A stretch of DNA of 39,725 nucleotides from Thiobacillus sp. (GTDB taxonomy: Bacteria; Pseudomonadota; Gammaproteobacteria; Burkholderiales; Thiobacillaceae). Location of the stretch: NCBI GenBank assembly GCA_024709685.1, contig JANJWF010000031.1:1-39725 (forward strand). Direction: 5' to 3'. Position numbers and translations under genes: made by a program. The number at the start of each line of letters is the position of its first letter. Position 1 is the first letter of the stretch. The notes beneath the pieces are model-generated. The model saw nothing but the letters and a program-made list of their open reading frames with translations. It was not told where the DNA came from and did no database searches. Shown one piece after another: positions 24,495-33,129 of the stretch.

Positions 24495-25469
24495 CTATAC
24501 CCTGATCTTGATGATCTTGCGCATCCACATGATGCCGAGCAGCATCATGATGAGGGCCGCGTAAATGAACTTCAGCCCGACCGGATCCTCCCACAGCACG
24601 GCGAGGAATTTAGGATGAATGATGTTGATCACGCCAGCCAGGACGAAAGGCAGCAGGCTCAGGATCCAGGCCGACAGGCGGCCTTCGGCCGACAGCACGC
24701 GGATCTGTCCCAGCAGCTTGAAGCGCTCGCGCATCAGCTTCGCGAGATTGTCCAGCAGTTCTGCCAGGTTGCCCCCGGTTTCACGCTGAATCAGCACTGC
24801 GACCACGAAATAGCGCAGATCAGAACTGGCGATACGCGTCGTCATGTTCATCAGCGCATCCTGCATGGGGATGCCGTAGTTGACCTCGTCGAAGGTGACC
24901 TTGAACTCCCCGGCGATGGGATTGGGCGCTTCGGTCGCCACCATTTCCAGTGAACTGGGGAAGGAATGCCCGGCACGCAGCGCCCGCGACATCAGTTCCA
25001 GTGCATCCGGCAACTGGGATTCGATGGTGTGAATCCGTTTGTTGCAGGCTTTCAGGACATACAGGAAGGGAAGCGTGGCGACTGCCGCCATCCCAAGCAC
25101 AATGAACAGCCAGTAGAAATGAAGCACCACGCCGGCGATCAATACCACGACCGCGAGCAGCAGCGTCAGCCCCACAAACTTGGCCACCGACCAGTTCAGC
25201 CCCGACTGCACCAGCAGGCGGTCGATGTGCTGGACGCGCGGGATGCGCAACAGTTGGCGTTCCAATGTCGGCATCTCGCTCAAGAGGCGTTGCTTGACGA
25301 TGCTAGACTCGGCGCTCACCGCGCTTCCGGCCGACATCGCCTGCAGGCGATGCTGGATGCGCTTGGCTTCCGGCCCCATGCTGGAATTCCACGCCGTGTA
25401 TCCCGCTTCCAGCAGCAGGACCACTGCGAAGAAGGCACTTACCAGAAAAATCAGATACAGATAGTCCAT
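24495..25469 (-). CDS. tadB: Tad pilus inner-membrane platform protein TadB
   Basis: 324 residues. An N-terminal membrane anchor is followed by a pair of hydrophobic segments near 115-150, and the T2SF domain includes LPDALELMSRALRAGHSFPSSLEMVA and LIQRETGGNLAELLDNLA, which are strongly conserved in TadB. It is the partner of TadC. It lies eight bases after tadA and ends in TAG directly before tadC. Confidence 0.94.
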   Translation of the reverse strand: MDYLYLIFLVSAFFAVVLLLEAGYTAWNSSMGPEAKRIQHRLQAMSAGSAVSAESSIVKQRLLSEMPTLERQLLRIPRVQHIDRLLVQSGLNWSVAKFVGLTLLLAVVVLIAGVVLHFYWLFIVLGMAAVATLPFLYVLKACNKRIHTIESQLPDALELMSRALRAGHSFPSSLEMVATEAPNPIAGEFKVTFDEVNYGIPMQDALMNMTTRIASSDLRYFVVAVLIQRETGGNLAELLDNLAKLMRERFKLLGQIRVLSAEGRLSAWILSLLPFVLAGVINIIHPKFLAVLWEDPVGLKFIYAALIMMLLGIMWMRKIIKIRV

Positions 25470-25477
25470 GGCCTGTC

Positions 25478-26887
25478 CTATTCGTAGGTGCGTGAGGGAT
25501 CGAATATCTCGTCCGGCACGTCGATGCCGAAGACTTTCAGGCGCTGGACGAACTTGGGGCGAATGCCGGTGGCCTTGAAACGGCCCAGCACCGTGCCGTC
25601 CGGCGCAATGCCGGTTTTTTCGTAAGCAAAGATTTCCTGCATGGTGATGATGTCGCCCTCCATGCCGGTAAGCTCCTGGATGCTCACCACCTTGCGCTTG
25701 CCGTCGGGCATGCGCGACGCCTGGATCACCACGGTGATGGCCGAGCTGATCTGCTGGCGCATCGCCTTGGGCGGCAAGGTAAGCCCGCCCATGCCGATCA
25801 TGTTCTCCATCCGGGTCAGCGCATCGCGCGGCGTGTTCGCATGGATGGTGGTCATCGAGCCGTCATGCCCCGTGTTCATGGCCTGCAGCATGTCGAGCAC
25901 CTCGGCGCCGCGCACCTCGCCAATCACGATCCGGTCGGGGCGCATGCGCAGGCTGTTTCGCACCAGCGCGCGCTGCGTGATCTCGCCCTTGCCCTCGATG
26001 TTCGGCGGGCGCGTTTCCAGCCGCACCACGTGGGGCTGCTGCAGTTGCAGCTCAGCGGCGTCCTCGATCGTCACCACCCGCTCGCCGATCGGGATGTTCG
26101 CGGACAGAACGTTCAGCAAGGTGGTCTTGCCGGAGCCGGTTCCCCCGGAAATCAGGATGTTGACCTTCGCCTTTACCAGCCCGGCGAGGATGTCCGCCAT
26201 CTGCGGCGTCAGGGTCTTGAGCCTGAGCAGGTCATCCATTTTCAGCGGCACGACTGCGAAGCGGCGGATCGACAGCAGCGGGCCATCCAGTGCCAGCGGC
26301 GGGATGATGGCGTTCACCCGCGAACCGTCCGGCAGGCGCGCATCGACCATCGGGCTGGATTCGTCCACCCGGCGGCCCATGCGCGACACGATGCGATCGA
26401 TGATCTTCATCAGGTGCGCATTGCTGCCGAAGCGCACGTCGGTGAGCTCGAGCTTGCCGTAGCGCTCCACATACACCTGCCTGTAAGTGTTGACCAGGAT
26501 GTCGGAAATGGTGGTGTCGGCCAGCAGCGGTTCCAGCGGCCCGAGGCCCAGCACCTCGTTCTGGATGTCCACCACGATGCGTCTGCGCTCGGTGTCGTTG
26601 AGCGCGACGCCATCCTCCACCAGCAGGCGTTCCACCAGCAGCCGCAGTTCCTCCCGCAGGCGCTCCTCCGGGATCGACTCCAGCGCCGCGAGGTCGATCC
26701 GGTCCAGCAACTTGCCGTGGATGCTGACTTTCAGGTCATAGTAAGCTGAGGCATCATGCTCCTCCACCGTGGGTCCGACCGATATCGTCTGCTCAGGCGT
26801 GGCACGGCGTATCTGCTCCAGGCGATCCCGCAACGAGGACACATCCCGCCCCTCTCCTTTTTTTTGCTCCCTCACAGCGTCATTCAT
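25478..26887 (-). CDS. tadA: Tad pilus assembly ATPase TadA/CpaF
   Basis: 469 residues of the type II/IV secretion ATPase family. Walker [10 protein letters not shown] (about 249-257), the acidic [10 protein letters not shown], a Walker B region [10 protein letters not shown] (about 321-330) and the histidine-containing [12 protein letters not shown] all follow the CpaF pattern. The N-terminal helical region has a disordered charged start. It powers Flp pilus extension and, in other Tad systems, retraction. I chose ATG 26887 with GGGGGTGAT upstream; the open frame begins three bases earlier with GTG. tadZ ends seven bases before. Confidence 0.95.
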   Translation of the reverse strand: MNDAVREQKKGEGRDVSSLRDRLEQIRRATPEQTISVGPTVEEHDASAYYDLKVSIHGKLLDRIDLAALESIPEERLREELRLLVERLLVEDGVALNDTERRRIVVDIQNEVLGLGPLEPLLADTTISDILVNTYRQVYVERYGKLELTDVRFGSNAHLMKIIDRIVSRMGRRVDESSPMVDARLPDGSRVNAIIPPLALDGPLLSIRRFAVVPLKMDDLLRLKTLTPQMADILAGLVKAKVNILISGGTGSGKTTLLNVLSANIPIGERVVTIEDAAELQLQQPHVVRLETRPPNIEGKGEITQRALVRNSLRMRPDRIVIGEVRGAEVLDMLQAMNTGHDGSMTTIHANTPRDALTRMENMIGMGGLTLPPKAMRQQISSAITVVIQASRMPDGKRKVVSIQELTGMEGDIITMQEIFAYEKTGIAPDGTVLGRFKATGIRPKFVQRLKVFGIDVPDEIFDPSRTYE

Positions 26888-26893
26888 CACTGA

Positions 26894-28093
26894 TCACCCC
26901 CTGAAAATATCCCGCAGCCAGCCACCCGATTTCGCGGGCGTCTCGACGGTCTCGGCCAGTTCGGCCAGCGCCTTCCCCACCGGGTCGCGCGGCGCAAGCT
27001 TCAGCAGAGGAACGCCCTGGTTCACCGAAGCGGCCACGGCCCGGTAGCTGTTGGGGATAATCTTGGAAACTTTCTGGCCGAGCACTCGCTCGGCATCCTG
27101 TACCGTGATGTCGCCGCCCTTTTCGTGCCGGTTGACCACCAGACTGATCTTGTCGCGGCTGTACCCCAGCGATGTCAGCGCGTGAATCAAACGCTTGCAA
27201 TCGCGGATGAAGGGCAGGGTCAGCTGAATCACCAGGAAAATCGTTTCCGACTTGTCGAGCGCCCTGAGGCTCAGCGCGTCGAGCGAGCGGCCGAGATCGA
27301 GCACCACGTAGTCGTAGTGGCTGGCCGCCACCGAGAGCAGCGTGTCCAGGTGCTCCGGCTTGATCAGGCCCGATTCGGCAAGATTTTCCGGCGCGGCCAG
27401 CACGTGGCAGGTGGGCGTGACATGAATCATGCTGGAAGCCAGCAGTGCGCTGTCCAGACGGCGGATCTGCCTGATCACCTCCGACAGGGTGGTCTGCGGC
27501 GGCTGGTCTGAAAGAAACAGCGCGGCATCGCCGAACTGCAGGTTCAGATCGATCAGCGCCACCCGCTTGCTGCCCGAAGCCGCCAGGGCATTGGCGAAAT
27601 TGCTCGCCAGAAAGGTCGCGCCGCTGCCCCCCTTGCAGGCGATCCAGGACATGACCCGTCCTGCCTTACGCGGCGATTTGCTGATATCCAGGCGCTGGCG
27701 CACCCGTTCCAGTGCCGTCAGCAGGGCGTGCGGGTCAGCCGGTGAAGGGAGCAACTCGCGCACGCCGATGCGCATGGCGTCGCGCAGCAGTTCCGGGCTT
27801 GCATTGGGGCAAAGCAGAATCACCGTCATCGCCGGATAGCGCGCCGTGGTCGTTTCCAGTACGCCCAGCGCCCCCGCATGCTCGCAGCGGCTGTCGACGA
27901 CCAGCACATCGGGGTGCTCCTGCTCGGCCAAAGGGGCTGCAATCTCGAGGTCGCCTTCGGTGCCCGTGATGGCGACTGCGCCGTCCCACGAGGACACCAT
28001 CCTGCGCAGCGACTCGAGGTTCTCCTTGCTGTAGCTCAGCATTGCAACCTTCAAAATCCTGCTCTCCTTCAACTCAAAATCATCGCGCTTCAT
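26894..28093 (-). CDS. tadZ: Tad pilus localisation ATPase TadZ/CpaE
   Basis: 399 residues. The N-terminal receiver-like domain (about 13-135) has VLVVDSR with Asp67 at the phosphoacceptor place but otherwise departs from true receivers. The ParA/MinD-like half starts at about 147 with a deviant Walker A, ACKGGSGAT, lacking the usual second lysine. It then has LIDLNLQFGDAALFL and VVLDLGRSLDALSL. TadZ proteins place the Tad machine at the pole. It lies between tadE and tadA. Confidence 0.9.
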   Translation of the reverse strand: MKRDDFELKESRILKVAMLSYSKENLESLRRMVSSWDGAVAITGTEGDLEIAAPLAEQEHPDVLVVDSRCEHAGALGVLETTTARYPAMTVILLCPNASPELLRDAMRIGVRELLPSPADPHALLTALERVRQRLDISKSPRKAGRVMSWIACKGGSGATFLASNFANALAASGSKRVALIDLNLQFGDAALFLSDQPPQTTLSEVIRQIRRLDSALLASSMIHVTPTCHVLAAPENLAESGLIKPEHLDTLLSVAASHYDYVVLDLGRSLDALSLRALDKSETIFLVIQLTLPFIRDCKRLIHALTSLGYSRDKISLVVNRHEKGGDITVQDAERVLGQKVSKIIPNSYRAVAASVNQGVPLLKLAPRDPVGKALAELAETVETPAKSGGWLRDIFRG

Positions 28094-28117
28094 CAGCCTG
28101 TTTCCCTATCATCGAAT

Positions 28118-28564
28118 TCAGGTACACACCGGGTTGGGATGCCCATCAATGGAGTTCAGCATGCTTTCCCTGGGCAAGGTCGTCGTAAAAGGCGGCATCG
28201 ATATGACTTCTGACGAGACGGGAATCAGGGTGGTCACCGCCACGTTCTGGACACTGACGCTTACCTGCTGGCAATTGGCGACCGAACACCCGCTGGGCGA
28301 ATAACTGACCAACACGTTTGTCGCAGTCAGGGCCGGCATGATTTTCTGCATGCGGCCCAGAATGGCCGCATCGTCGAGCCCGCAAACCACCGCCACCCGC
28401 GCACCATAGCGGGTCGCCTCCGCCATGGCATTCCACATAAACAGCACGCGCCCCATTTCCACGATGCCGATAAGCAGCATGAAGAAGACGATCGCCACCA
28501 GGGCGAACTCGACCGCCGCGGCGCCACGCTGATGTTTCCGGGAGGGAAGCAATATCCGCTTCAT
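28118..28564 (-). CDS. tadE: TadE-like minor pilin (pseudopilin) 1
   Basis: 148 residues with the N-terminal RKHQRGAAAVEFALVAIVFF motif: a basic leader, a Gly processing site and Glu at +5, as in TadE/TadF pseudopilins cut by TadV. The hydrophobic helix is followed by a periplasmic part with four cysteines. The start overlaps the preceding gene by ATGA. It is a paralogue of the next gene upstream, and their leaders are nearly identical. Confidence 0.86.
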   Translation of the reverse strand: MKRILLPSRKHQRGAAAVEFALVAIVFFMLLIGIVEMGRVLFMWNAMAEATRYGARVAVVCGLDDAAILGRMQKIMPALTATNVLVSYSPSGCSVANCQQVSVSVQNVAVTTLIPVSSEVISMPPFTTTLPRESMLNSIDGHPNPVCT

Positions 28565-29028
28565 AGCGCCTGCCTCATGGTGTTGCTGATGTCTGCGAAC
28601 GTGATATTTGGCGCACCGACGCTGAGTCCAGCGAGGGGGAAATTGATCAGCGACTGGAACTGATAGCCGCTAATGGTGACGGTCACGAGGTTGACGGAAC
28701 CCTGCCCGGTATCGACCACCGCATGGGTTGCGGCGCAATTGGTGGCATCGCAGATTTCAACCATGCCAGGGGTCAAACCGAATGCCAGCACATCACCGCT
28801 ACACGTCGTGTTGCCATAGCGGGCGAGACAACTTGCCGCGCCCCAGCCGTTGCCCGGCGCGACGGTGGTGAGATAGCGGGTCGCGTCGCGAGTGGCCTTG
28901 ACCAGTGTGTTGTACTGGTAAATGGCGCGGCCATATTCGGTCAGGCCGAACAGCATCAGCGTCAGAGGAATGATCAGGATGCCGAACTCGACCGCCGCCA
29001 CGCCACGCTGATGCTTTCTGGGAGTCAT
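28561..29028 (-). CDS. TadE-like minor pilin (pseudopilin) 2
   Basis: 155 residues from ATG 29028. The leader RKHQRGVAAVEFGILIIPL again shows a TadV-type cleavage site and Glu at +5. The periplasmic part has two cysteine pairs (SCLARYGNTTC and ICDATNC). An upstream extension to 29280 overlaps tadG and lacks a pilin-like start, so I rejected it. It may correspond to TadF in other systems. Confidence 0.85.
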   Translation of the reverse strand: MTPRKHQRGVAAVEFGILIIPLTLMLFGLTEYGRAIYQYNTLVKATRDATRYLTTVAPGNGWGAASCLARYGNTTCSGDVLAFGLTPGMVEICDATNCAATHAVVDTGQGSVNLVTVTISGYQFQSLINFPLAGLSVGAPNITFADISNTMRQAL

Positions 29029-29038
29029 GGCTGCGCCC

Positions 29039-30343
29039 TCATTGCACCAGCACCGGCACCAGCGGGCCAGCGGTTCCCCCCGCCAGCCCAAAGGAAGAAC
29101 AGGGCGAGCCCGATGCATTCGGCTCGCCCAGATACTCCATGACAACGTCCTCGGGTCCCTTGATCGGGCCCAACAGGAGAACACACGCATAACCTTGAAG
29201 TGGTACGGTCTGAGGATTGGTGCCGGCAAGCGCTTCACAATCGACAATGGGCGCCAGAGCGACCCTGCGCTGTGATCCATACTGGGTCAACTCGGCAGCA
29301 CTGGCTATCGAACGCCCCCCGTCGCTATTGCCCGGCACGACCCCTGCCGGATCGGCCGATTGATATGGGGTTCGCGCCGTTTTGGCGGCCTGATAATTCG
29401 GCGTCGTCCCCGAAGAGGGTGCGCCGGAATAAGCGTTTTCAATTGGGGGATTCGGCCAGGTGGTTGCATCCGCACTGCCGAGCCCAGCCTTTGTGTACGC
29501 AACGCCCGTGAAATCGGGTGGCGCAAGGGCGATGTCGCCGATTTTGTAAGCGCCCTTGTAAATTCCGAAGCGGGTATTCCAGGCATCTGTGGTGGCAGCG
29601 ATCTCGCCCTGTTGACCCACAGGCGCGCCAACTGCCGGCAAATCGCACTGTCCTGGCCCGGCAAGCAGGTCCTTGATTTCATTGGCCCCGCCCCCGTTAT
29701 TGGGATTGAAGTCGATCCAGTTGTAGCTCCCCGTGGTACTGGGCGTGCCGGATGAGAATTTCCCCGAATACCACTGCCCCACAATCAGGCCGAATGTCGG
29801 CGCCGAACCGCCGGGCATCTGGCACATGCCGATGGGAACAGCACAAGTCGATTGCGAAGGCGCAAGGGTGGCGACTGCATAGGCGGCGACAGTCTGGTCG
29901 CCAAACCCGCGTACCCCCATGAACCACATCTTGATGTTGCTGCGCTTAACCTGGCACATCGCGAATCTCGCCTTCTTGGCATCCGCAGGCGTTGATGCGG
30001 CGCTGGTTTTGTAAGTGCTGTTCGGGCTGAGTTGTTCGCTATAGCTGATGTCGCCGGCGGTGAGCGCGACAGCAGCCATCTGGAAGCCCACGCGATTCGA
30101 GGCGCCCACCTTCACCCCAGCGGCATCGGCGCGGACCAAGGCATCGGCATTGCCGTCGAGCTCGCGGGCGGCCGCCAGGGCGCAAGCATCGGCGGCGTTC
30201 TGCAGTTCAGTTTTGTTGACGAACATCTGCCCCATGTCCAGAGCAAGTCCGATCATGCCGATCAGCACCAGGATGGTAATGCCGACCACCACCGCGACCG
30301 CGCCGCGCTGGCGTTTCGGAAATTGCTGATATTGACGGCGCAT
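29039..30343 (-). CDS. tadG: TadG-like pilus assembly protein
   Basis: 434 residues. A basic leader and RQRGAVAVVVGITILVLIGMIGLALD give a single membrane helix, followed by VNKTELQNAADACALAAAREL, the start typical of TadG and related Flp-locus proteins. The rest is a large periplasmic part rich in Gly, Ser, Thr and Pro with several cysteines. No clear von Willebrand A motif is visible. It is probably a surface or envelope component anchoring the pilus. Confidence 0.85.
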   Translation of the reverse strand: MRRQYQQFPKRQRGAVAVVVGITILVLIGMIGLALDMGQMFVNKTELQNAADACALAAARELDGNADALVRADAAGVKVGASNRVGFQMAAVALTAGDISYSEQLSPNSTYKTSAASTPADAKKARFAMCQVKRSNIKMWFMGVRGFGDQTVAAYAVATLAPSQSTCAVPIGMCQMPGGSAPTFGLIVGQWYSGKFSSGTPSTTGSYNWIDFNPNNGGGANEIKDLLAGPGQCDLPAVGAPVGQQGEIAATTDAWNTRFGIYKGAYKIGDIALAPPDFTGVAYTKAGLGSADATTWPNPPIENAYSGAPSSGTTPNYQAAKTARTPYQSADPAGVVPGNSDGGRSIASAAELTQYGSQRRVALAPIVDCEALAGTNPQTVPLQGYACVLLLGPIKGPEDVVMEYLGEPNASGSPCSSFGLAGGTAGPLVPVLVQ

Positions 30344-30368
30344 TTGCTTGCCCCCTCGCTGGGCTGCC

Positions 30369-30662
30369 TTAATTGCCGCTCAGGCTGCCGCCGATGTTGA
30401 TGACGGTAGCGGGCTCGGGGGGCTGCCTCAAACCCTCGTGGTAGGTGTCAATCACGGCCTGGGCCGCCTTGCCGTCCATGCCCGCCACCGGGTCGGTATT
30501 ACGGGAGGCGTCCGGGTTGACGGTCTGCTGGGCCTTGGCCTGGCTCACCGCCTCTCCGAAATGTTGATCGAGGTGGGGCGTCGTGGTCTGCACCGTGCCT
30601 GCACAACCAGCCAGTCCAGCCGCCAGGGATGCGATGACAAAGGGCGTGAATTTCGCTTTCAT
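30369..30662 (-). CDS. Small Tad-locus lipoprotein, function unknown
   Basis: 97 residues from ATG 30662 with AGGAGA nine bases upstream. Lipobox LAGC with Cys20. The mature part is short and hydrophilic (motif DPVAGMDGKAAQAVIDTYHEG) and ends in GGSLSGN. It lies between the secretin and tadG, the place where a secretin-partner lipoprotein would be expected, but it is far shorter than CpaD. It could be a pilotin or stabiliser of the secretin; this is inference from position. Confidence 0.8.
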   Translation of the reverse strand: MKAKFTPFVIASLAAGLAGCAGTVQTTTPHLDQHFGEAVSQAKAQQTVNPDASRNTDPVAGMDGKAAQAVIDTYHEGLRQPPEPATVINIGGSLSGN

Positions 30663-30676
30663 GGTTGTTCTCCTGT

Positions 30677-32227
30677 TCAACGCATCTCGAATCCACCAGC
30701 GGGCTGGGGTTTAGCCGCTTCTACAGCGGGTGTGCCGGTGGTCGATTCAGGTGCATCGCTATCCGAAGGCGCCCCCTCCATCTGGCCACCGAGGAAATAC
30801 CCGGCCCGGCCCGGCTGATGATAGTGATCGGTCGGCAACGCGTAGTTGGGTGACAGCGGCTTGGCGAGGCGCGGCGTCACTACGAACAGCAGTTCGGTAC
30901 GGTCGCTCTGGAATTCGCTGGAGCGGAACAAGGCACCGATGATGGGGACTTCACCGAGAACAGGGTAGCGCTTTACCGTCTCGGTGACGTTGTTCTTGAT
31001 CAGGCCGGCGATCGCAAAGCTTTGGCCATCGTTCAACTGGATGGTGGTCTCGGCGTTGCGCACCGTGAAGCTGGGTAGCACTGCTGTTTCGCCGTTCACA
31101 GTGGCGAAGGGACTCCCGGTCTGCGACAACTCGGATACTTCAGGCGCCACCTTCAGGTTGATGCGACCGCCTTCGAGCACCGTGGGGGTGAAAGCCAGGC
31201 GCACGCCGAACTCCTTTTCCTCCAGGGTGATGGTCGGGATGCCAAGCCCCCCCGTATTCGTGTTCGATACCGGAATGAAAATGCGGCCGCCGGCGAGGAA
31301 TTTTCCGGTCTGCCCGCTGATCGCCATGATGTTGGGTTCGGCCAGTATCTTGACCAGACCATCCTGCTTCTCGGCTTCGATCTTGAGGGAGTCGGTCAAG
31401 CTCTTCGCCGCGCCAACCGTCCCACCCAAGCCGGGTTTGAACAGAAAATTGCTGACGAGGGAATACGTCCAGTCGCCGTTCGTCTTGTCTGCCTTGAACT
31501 CGGCCCCCAGCTTATCCAGCAGGGTCTTGGACACCTCGGCCACTTTCACCTCGAGCATCACCTGCTGCGGGTCGCTGACCCTAAGCATGTTGATGATGCG
31601 GGCACCGGCAACCCGAACGTTGCCTGCCCCGCCCTGGGAGTTGGCCAGGGAAATGTTCACGGCTTGATCCTTGCCGGGCATTTTTACCTCGCTCACGAGG
31701 GAGCGGTTGAACTTGCGCACGTAGGCTTCGGCGATGCTTATCGCCTGATCGACCTTGGCCACATCCGACACCGTGCCCTGCAGAACGATGGAGTCCGCCG
31801 CAGAGCTGACGCGAATATCCTGTTCGCCCGGCATCAGTTGGTGCAACTGGGATTCCAGGTTGGCGGTGTCAACATTCACGGTGATGTCGATGACCGTCGC
31901 CACGCCGTCGCGGGTCCAGATGATGAGGTTGGTGCTGCCGATCTCCTTGCCCAGCAGGTAGGCTTCGCGCGGATTGATCAGGTTGATGTCCGCCACCACC
32001 GGATTGCCCACCGAGATGCGCGCGGCGGGGGCAGGCAGGCGCAGGATGGTGGACTTGCCGATGACCAGGTTTATCGGAGGCGCGATTTCGGTACTGGCGG
32101 ACGCCACCTGCCCGTTCTTCACCGCGGCCGGCGTAACGGTCTTTTCTGCTGCAGCGGCGCCGCCTGCCGTGAACAGCACCAGCGCACCCAACAGTGCCGT
32201 CAGTCCCTGACGTTTAGTGTTCATCAT
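30677..32227 (-). CDS. cpaC: Tad pilus outer-membrane secretin CpaC/RcpA
   Basis: 516 residues. Signal peptide about 1-27, the pilus secretin N-terminal domain (INLVIGKSTILRLPAPAARISVGNP), a BON-like segment near 125-170, and the secretin core from about 225 to 450, with ILAEPNIMAISGQTGKFLAGG, VAPEVSEL and SELLFVVTPRL-like sequence near its end. It forms the outer-membrane pore for the Flp pilus. The tail after 455 is Pro/Glu-rich. AGGGAGAAA precedes two adjacent ATGs. Confidence 0.95.
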   Translation of the reverse strand: MMNTKRQGLTALLGALVLFTAGGAAAAEKTVTPAAVKNGQVASASTEIAPPINLVIGKSTILRLPAPAARISVGNPVVADINLINPREAYLLGKEIGSTNLIIWTRDGVATVIDITVNVDTANLESQLHQLMPGEQDIRVSSAADSIVLQGTVSDVAKVDQAISIAEAYVRKFNRSLVSEVKMPGKDQAVNISLANSQGGAGNVRVAGARIINMLRVSDPQQVMLEVKVAEVSKTLLDKLGAEFKADKTNGDWTYSLVSNFLFKPGLGGTVGAAKSLTDSLKIEAEKQDGLVKILAEPNIMAISGQTGKFLAGGRIFIPVSNTNTGGLGIPTITLEEKEFGVRLAFTPTVLEGGRINLKVAPEVSELSQTGSPFATVNGETAVLPSFTVRNAETTIQLNDGQSFAIAGLIKNNVTETVKRYPVLGEVPIIGALFRSSEFQSDRTELLFVVTPRLAKPLSPNYALPTDHYHQPGRAGYFLGGQMEGAPSDSDAPESTTGTPAVEAAKPQPAGGFEMR

Positions 32228-32256
32228 TTTCTCCCTGGTCTTTATGTTTGCGCGGT

Positions 32257-33111
32257 TCAGAACGCCATATCGGATCGGTTCAGGCCCTTGATCACTTCGA
32301 CGGTTTGCCCGGGATCCCTTTCGGCCACCACCTTCGCTCTGGGCGAGCTTCGCTTCGCCAGGGTACGTGCCGGGCGGGCGGCCGCGACCTGAAGCGGCTC
32401 GCTGATGCCATGCAGCAGTTCGTCCTTGCGTATTCCGTTCGTCTGGGCGTTCTCCGTGTCCACCTGGTTTCTCAGAACGAGCGACAGGTTGCCGACGCTG
32501 CGGGCGAGATCGATCTTCTCCGCTTCTTCCGGCGTCACCTCCAGGGTCACGGCGTTCACCACCTTGGGCTTGGTGTCGTCACGGCTGGCTTCCTGCGCCA
32601 CTGCCAGCACCAGGATCCGCTCGAGCACGATCTTGGAGATCATGTGCTGCTCGTCGTTGCCGCGGCCGCGTGCGTCGTTGGTGTTGACCATGATGTCGAC
32701 ATGATTGCCGGGCAGCGCGAAGCCGGCGACGCCGACAACCTCGTTCACCTTCACGGTGATGGCGCGCTTGCCCTCGGCGATGACGGCGGACAGGCCGCCC
32801 TTCGTCCCCTTGGGCGCGAGCTTCGATTCGAGCACCGGCTCTCCGCGCATCAGGGTCGTCTTCACCACACGATCGCCAAGCTCGACAGGATTACTGATGG
32901 CGCCTGTGGGCAGGCTGCCGGATGGCCACTCCACCGCAGTCAGCATGTCGGGCGTCAGCGGGCTGCCCAACTGGATGTCACGCACGGCGACCACCACCTT
33001 GTTCGTGGCGATATTGCCCTGGCGCCCCAGCCATTGGGCGGCAAGGGCTACCGCCATGGCGCCCAGCAGTACAGCAAAGACCAGCATGATGAGCGCTCGT
33101 GTGTTCTTCAT
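32257..33111 (-). CDS. cpaB: Tad pilus assembly protein CpaB/RcpC
   Basis: 284 residues. N-terminal membrane anchor (about 6-27), an SAF domain at about 38-100 (VVVAVRDIQLGSPLTPDML...RVVKTTLMRGEPVLESKL), then the RcpC/CpaB region with GLSAVIAEGKRAITVKVNEVVGVAGF and LPGNHVDIMV. CpaB works with the secretin in the periplasm. The C-terminal part is basic. It is followed by cpaC after 29 bases. Confidence 0.93.
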   Translation of the reverse strand: MKNTRALIMLVFAVLLGAMAVALAAQWLGRQGNIATNKVVVAVRDIQLGSPLTPDMLTAVEWPSGSLPTGAISNPVELGDRVVKTTLMRGEPVLESKLAPKGTKGGLSAVIAEGKRAITVKVNEVVGVAGFALPGNHVDIMVNTNDARGRGNDEQHMISKIVLERILVLAVAQEASRDDTKPKVVNAVTLEVTPEEAEKIDLARSVGNLSLVLRNQVDTENAQTNGIRKDELLHGISEPLQVAAARPARTLAKRSSPRAKVVAERDPGQTVEVIKGLNRSDMAF

Positions 33112-33129
33112 TTCATTCCCCTCTCAACT

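Noticed and set aside
21955-24594. A single 879-codon minus-strand frame
   Set aside because: Its first 361 codons lie antisense-frame within tadC and look like random Arg/Gly/Ala-rich translation. The real protein starts at ATG 23511 with a lipoprotein signal.
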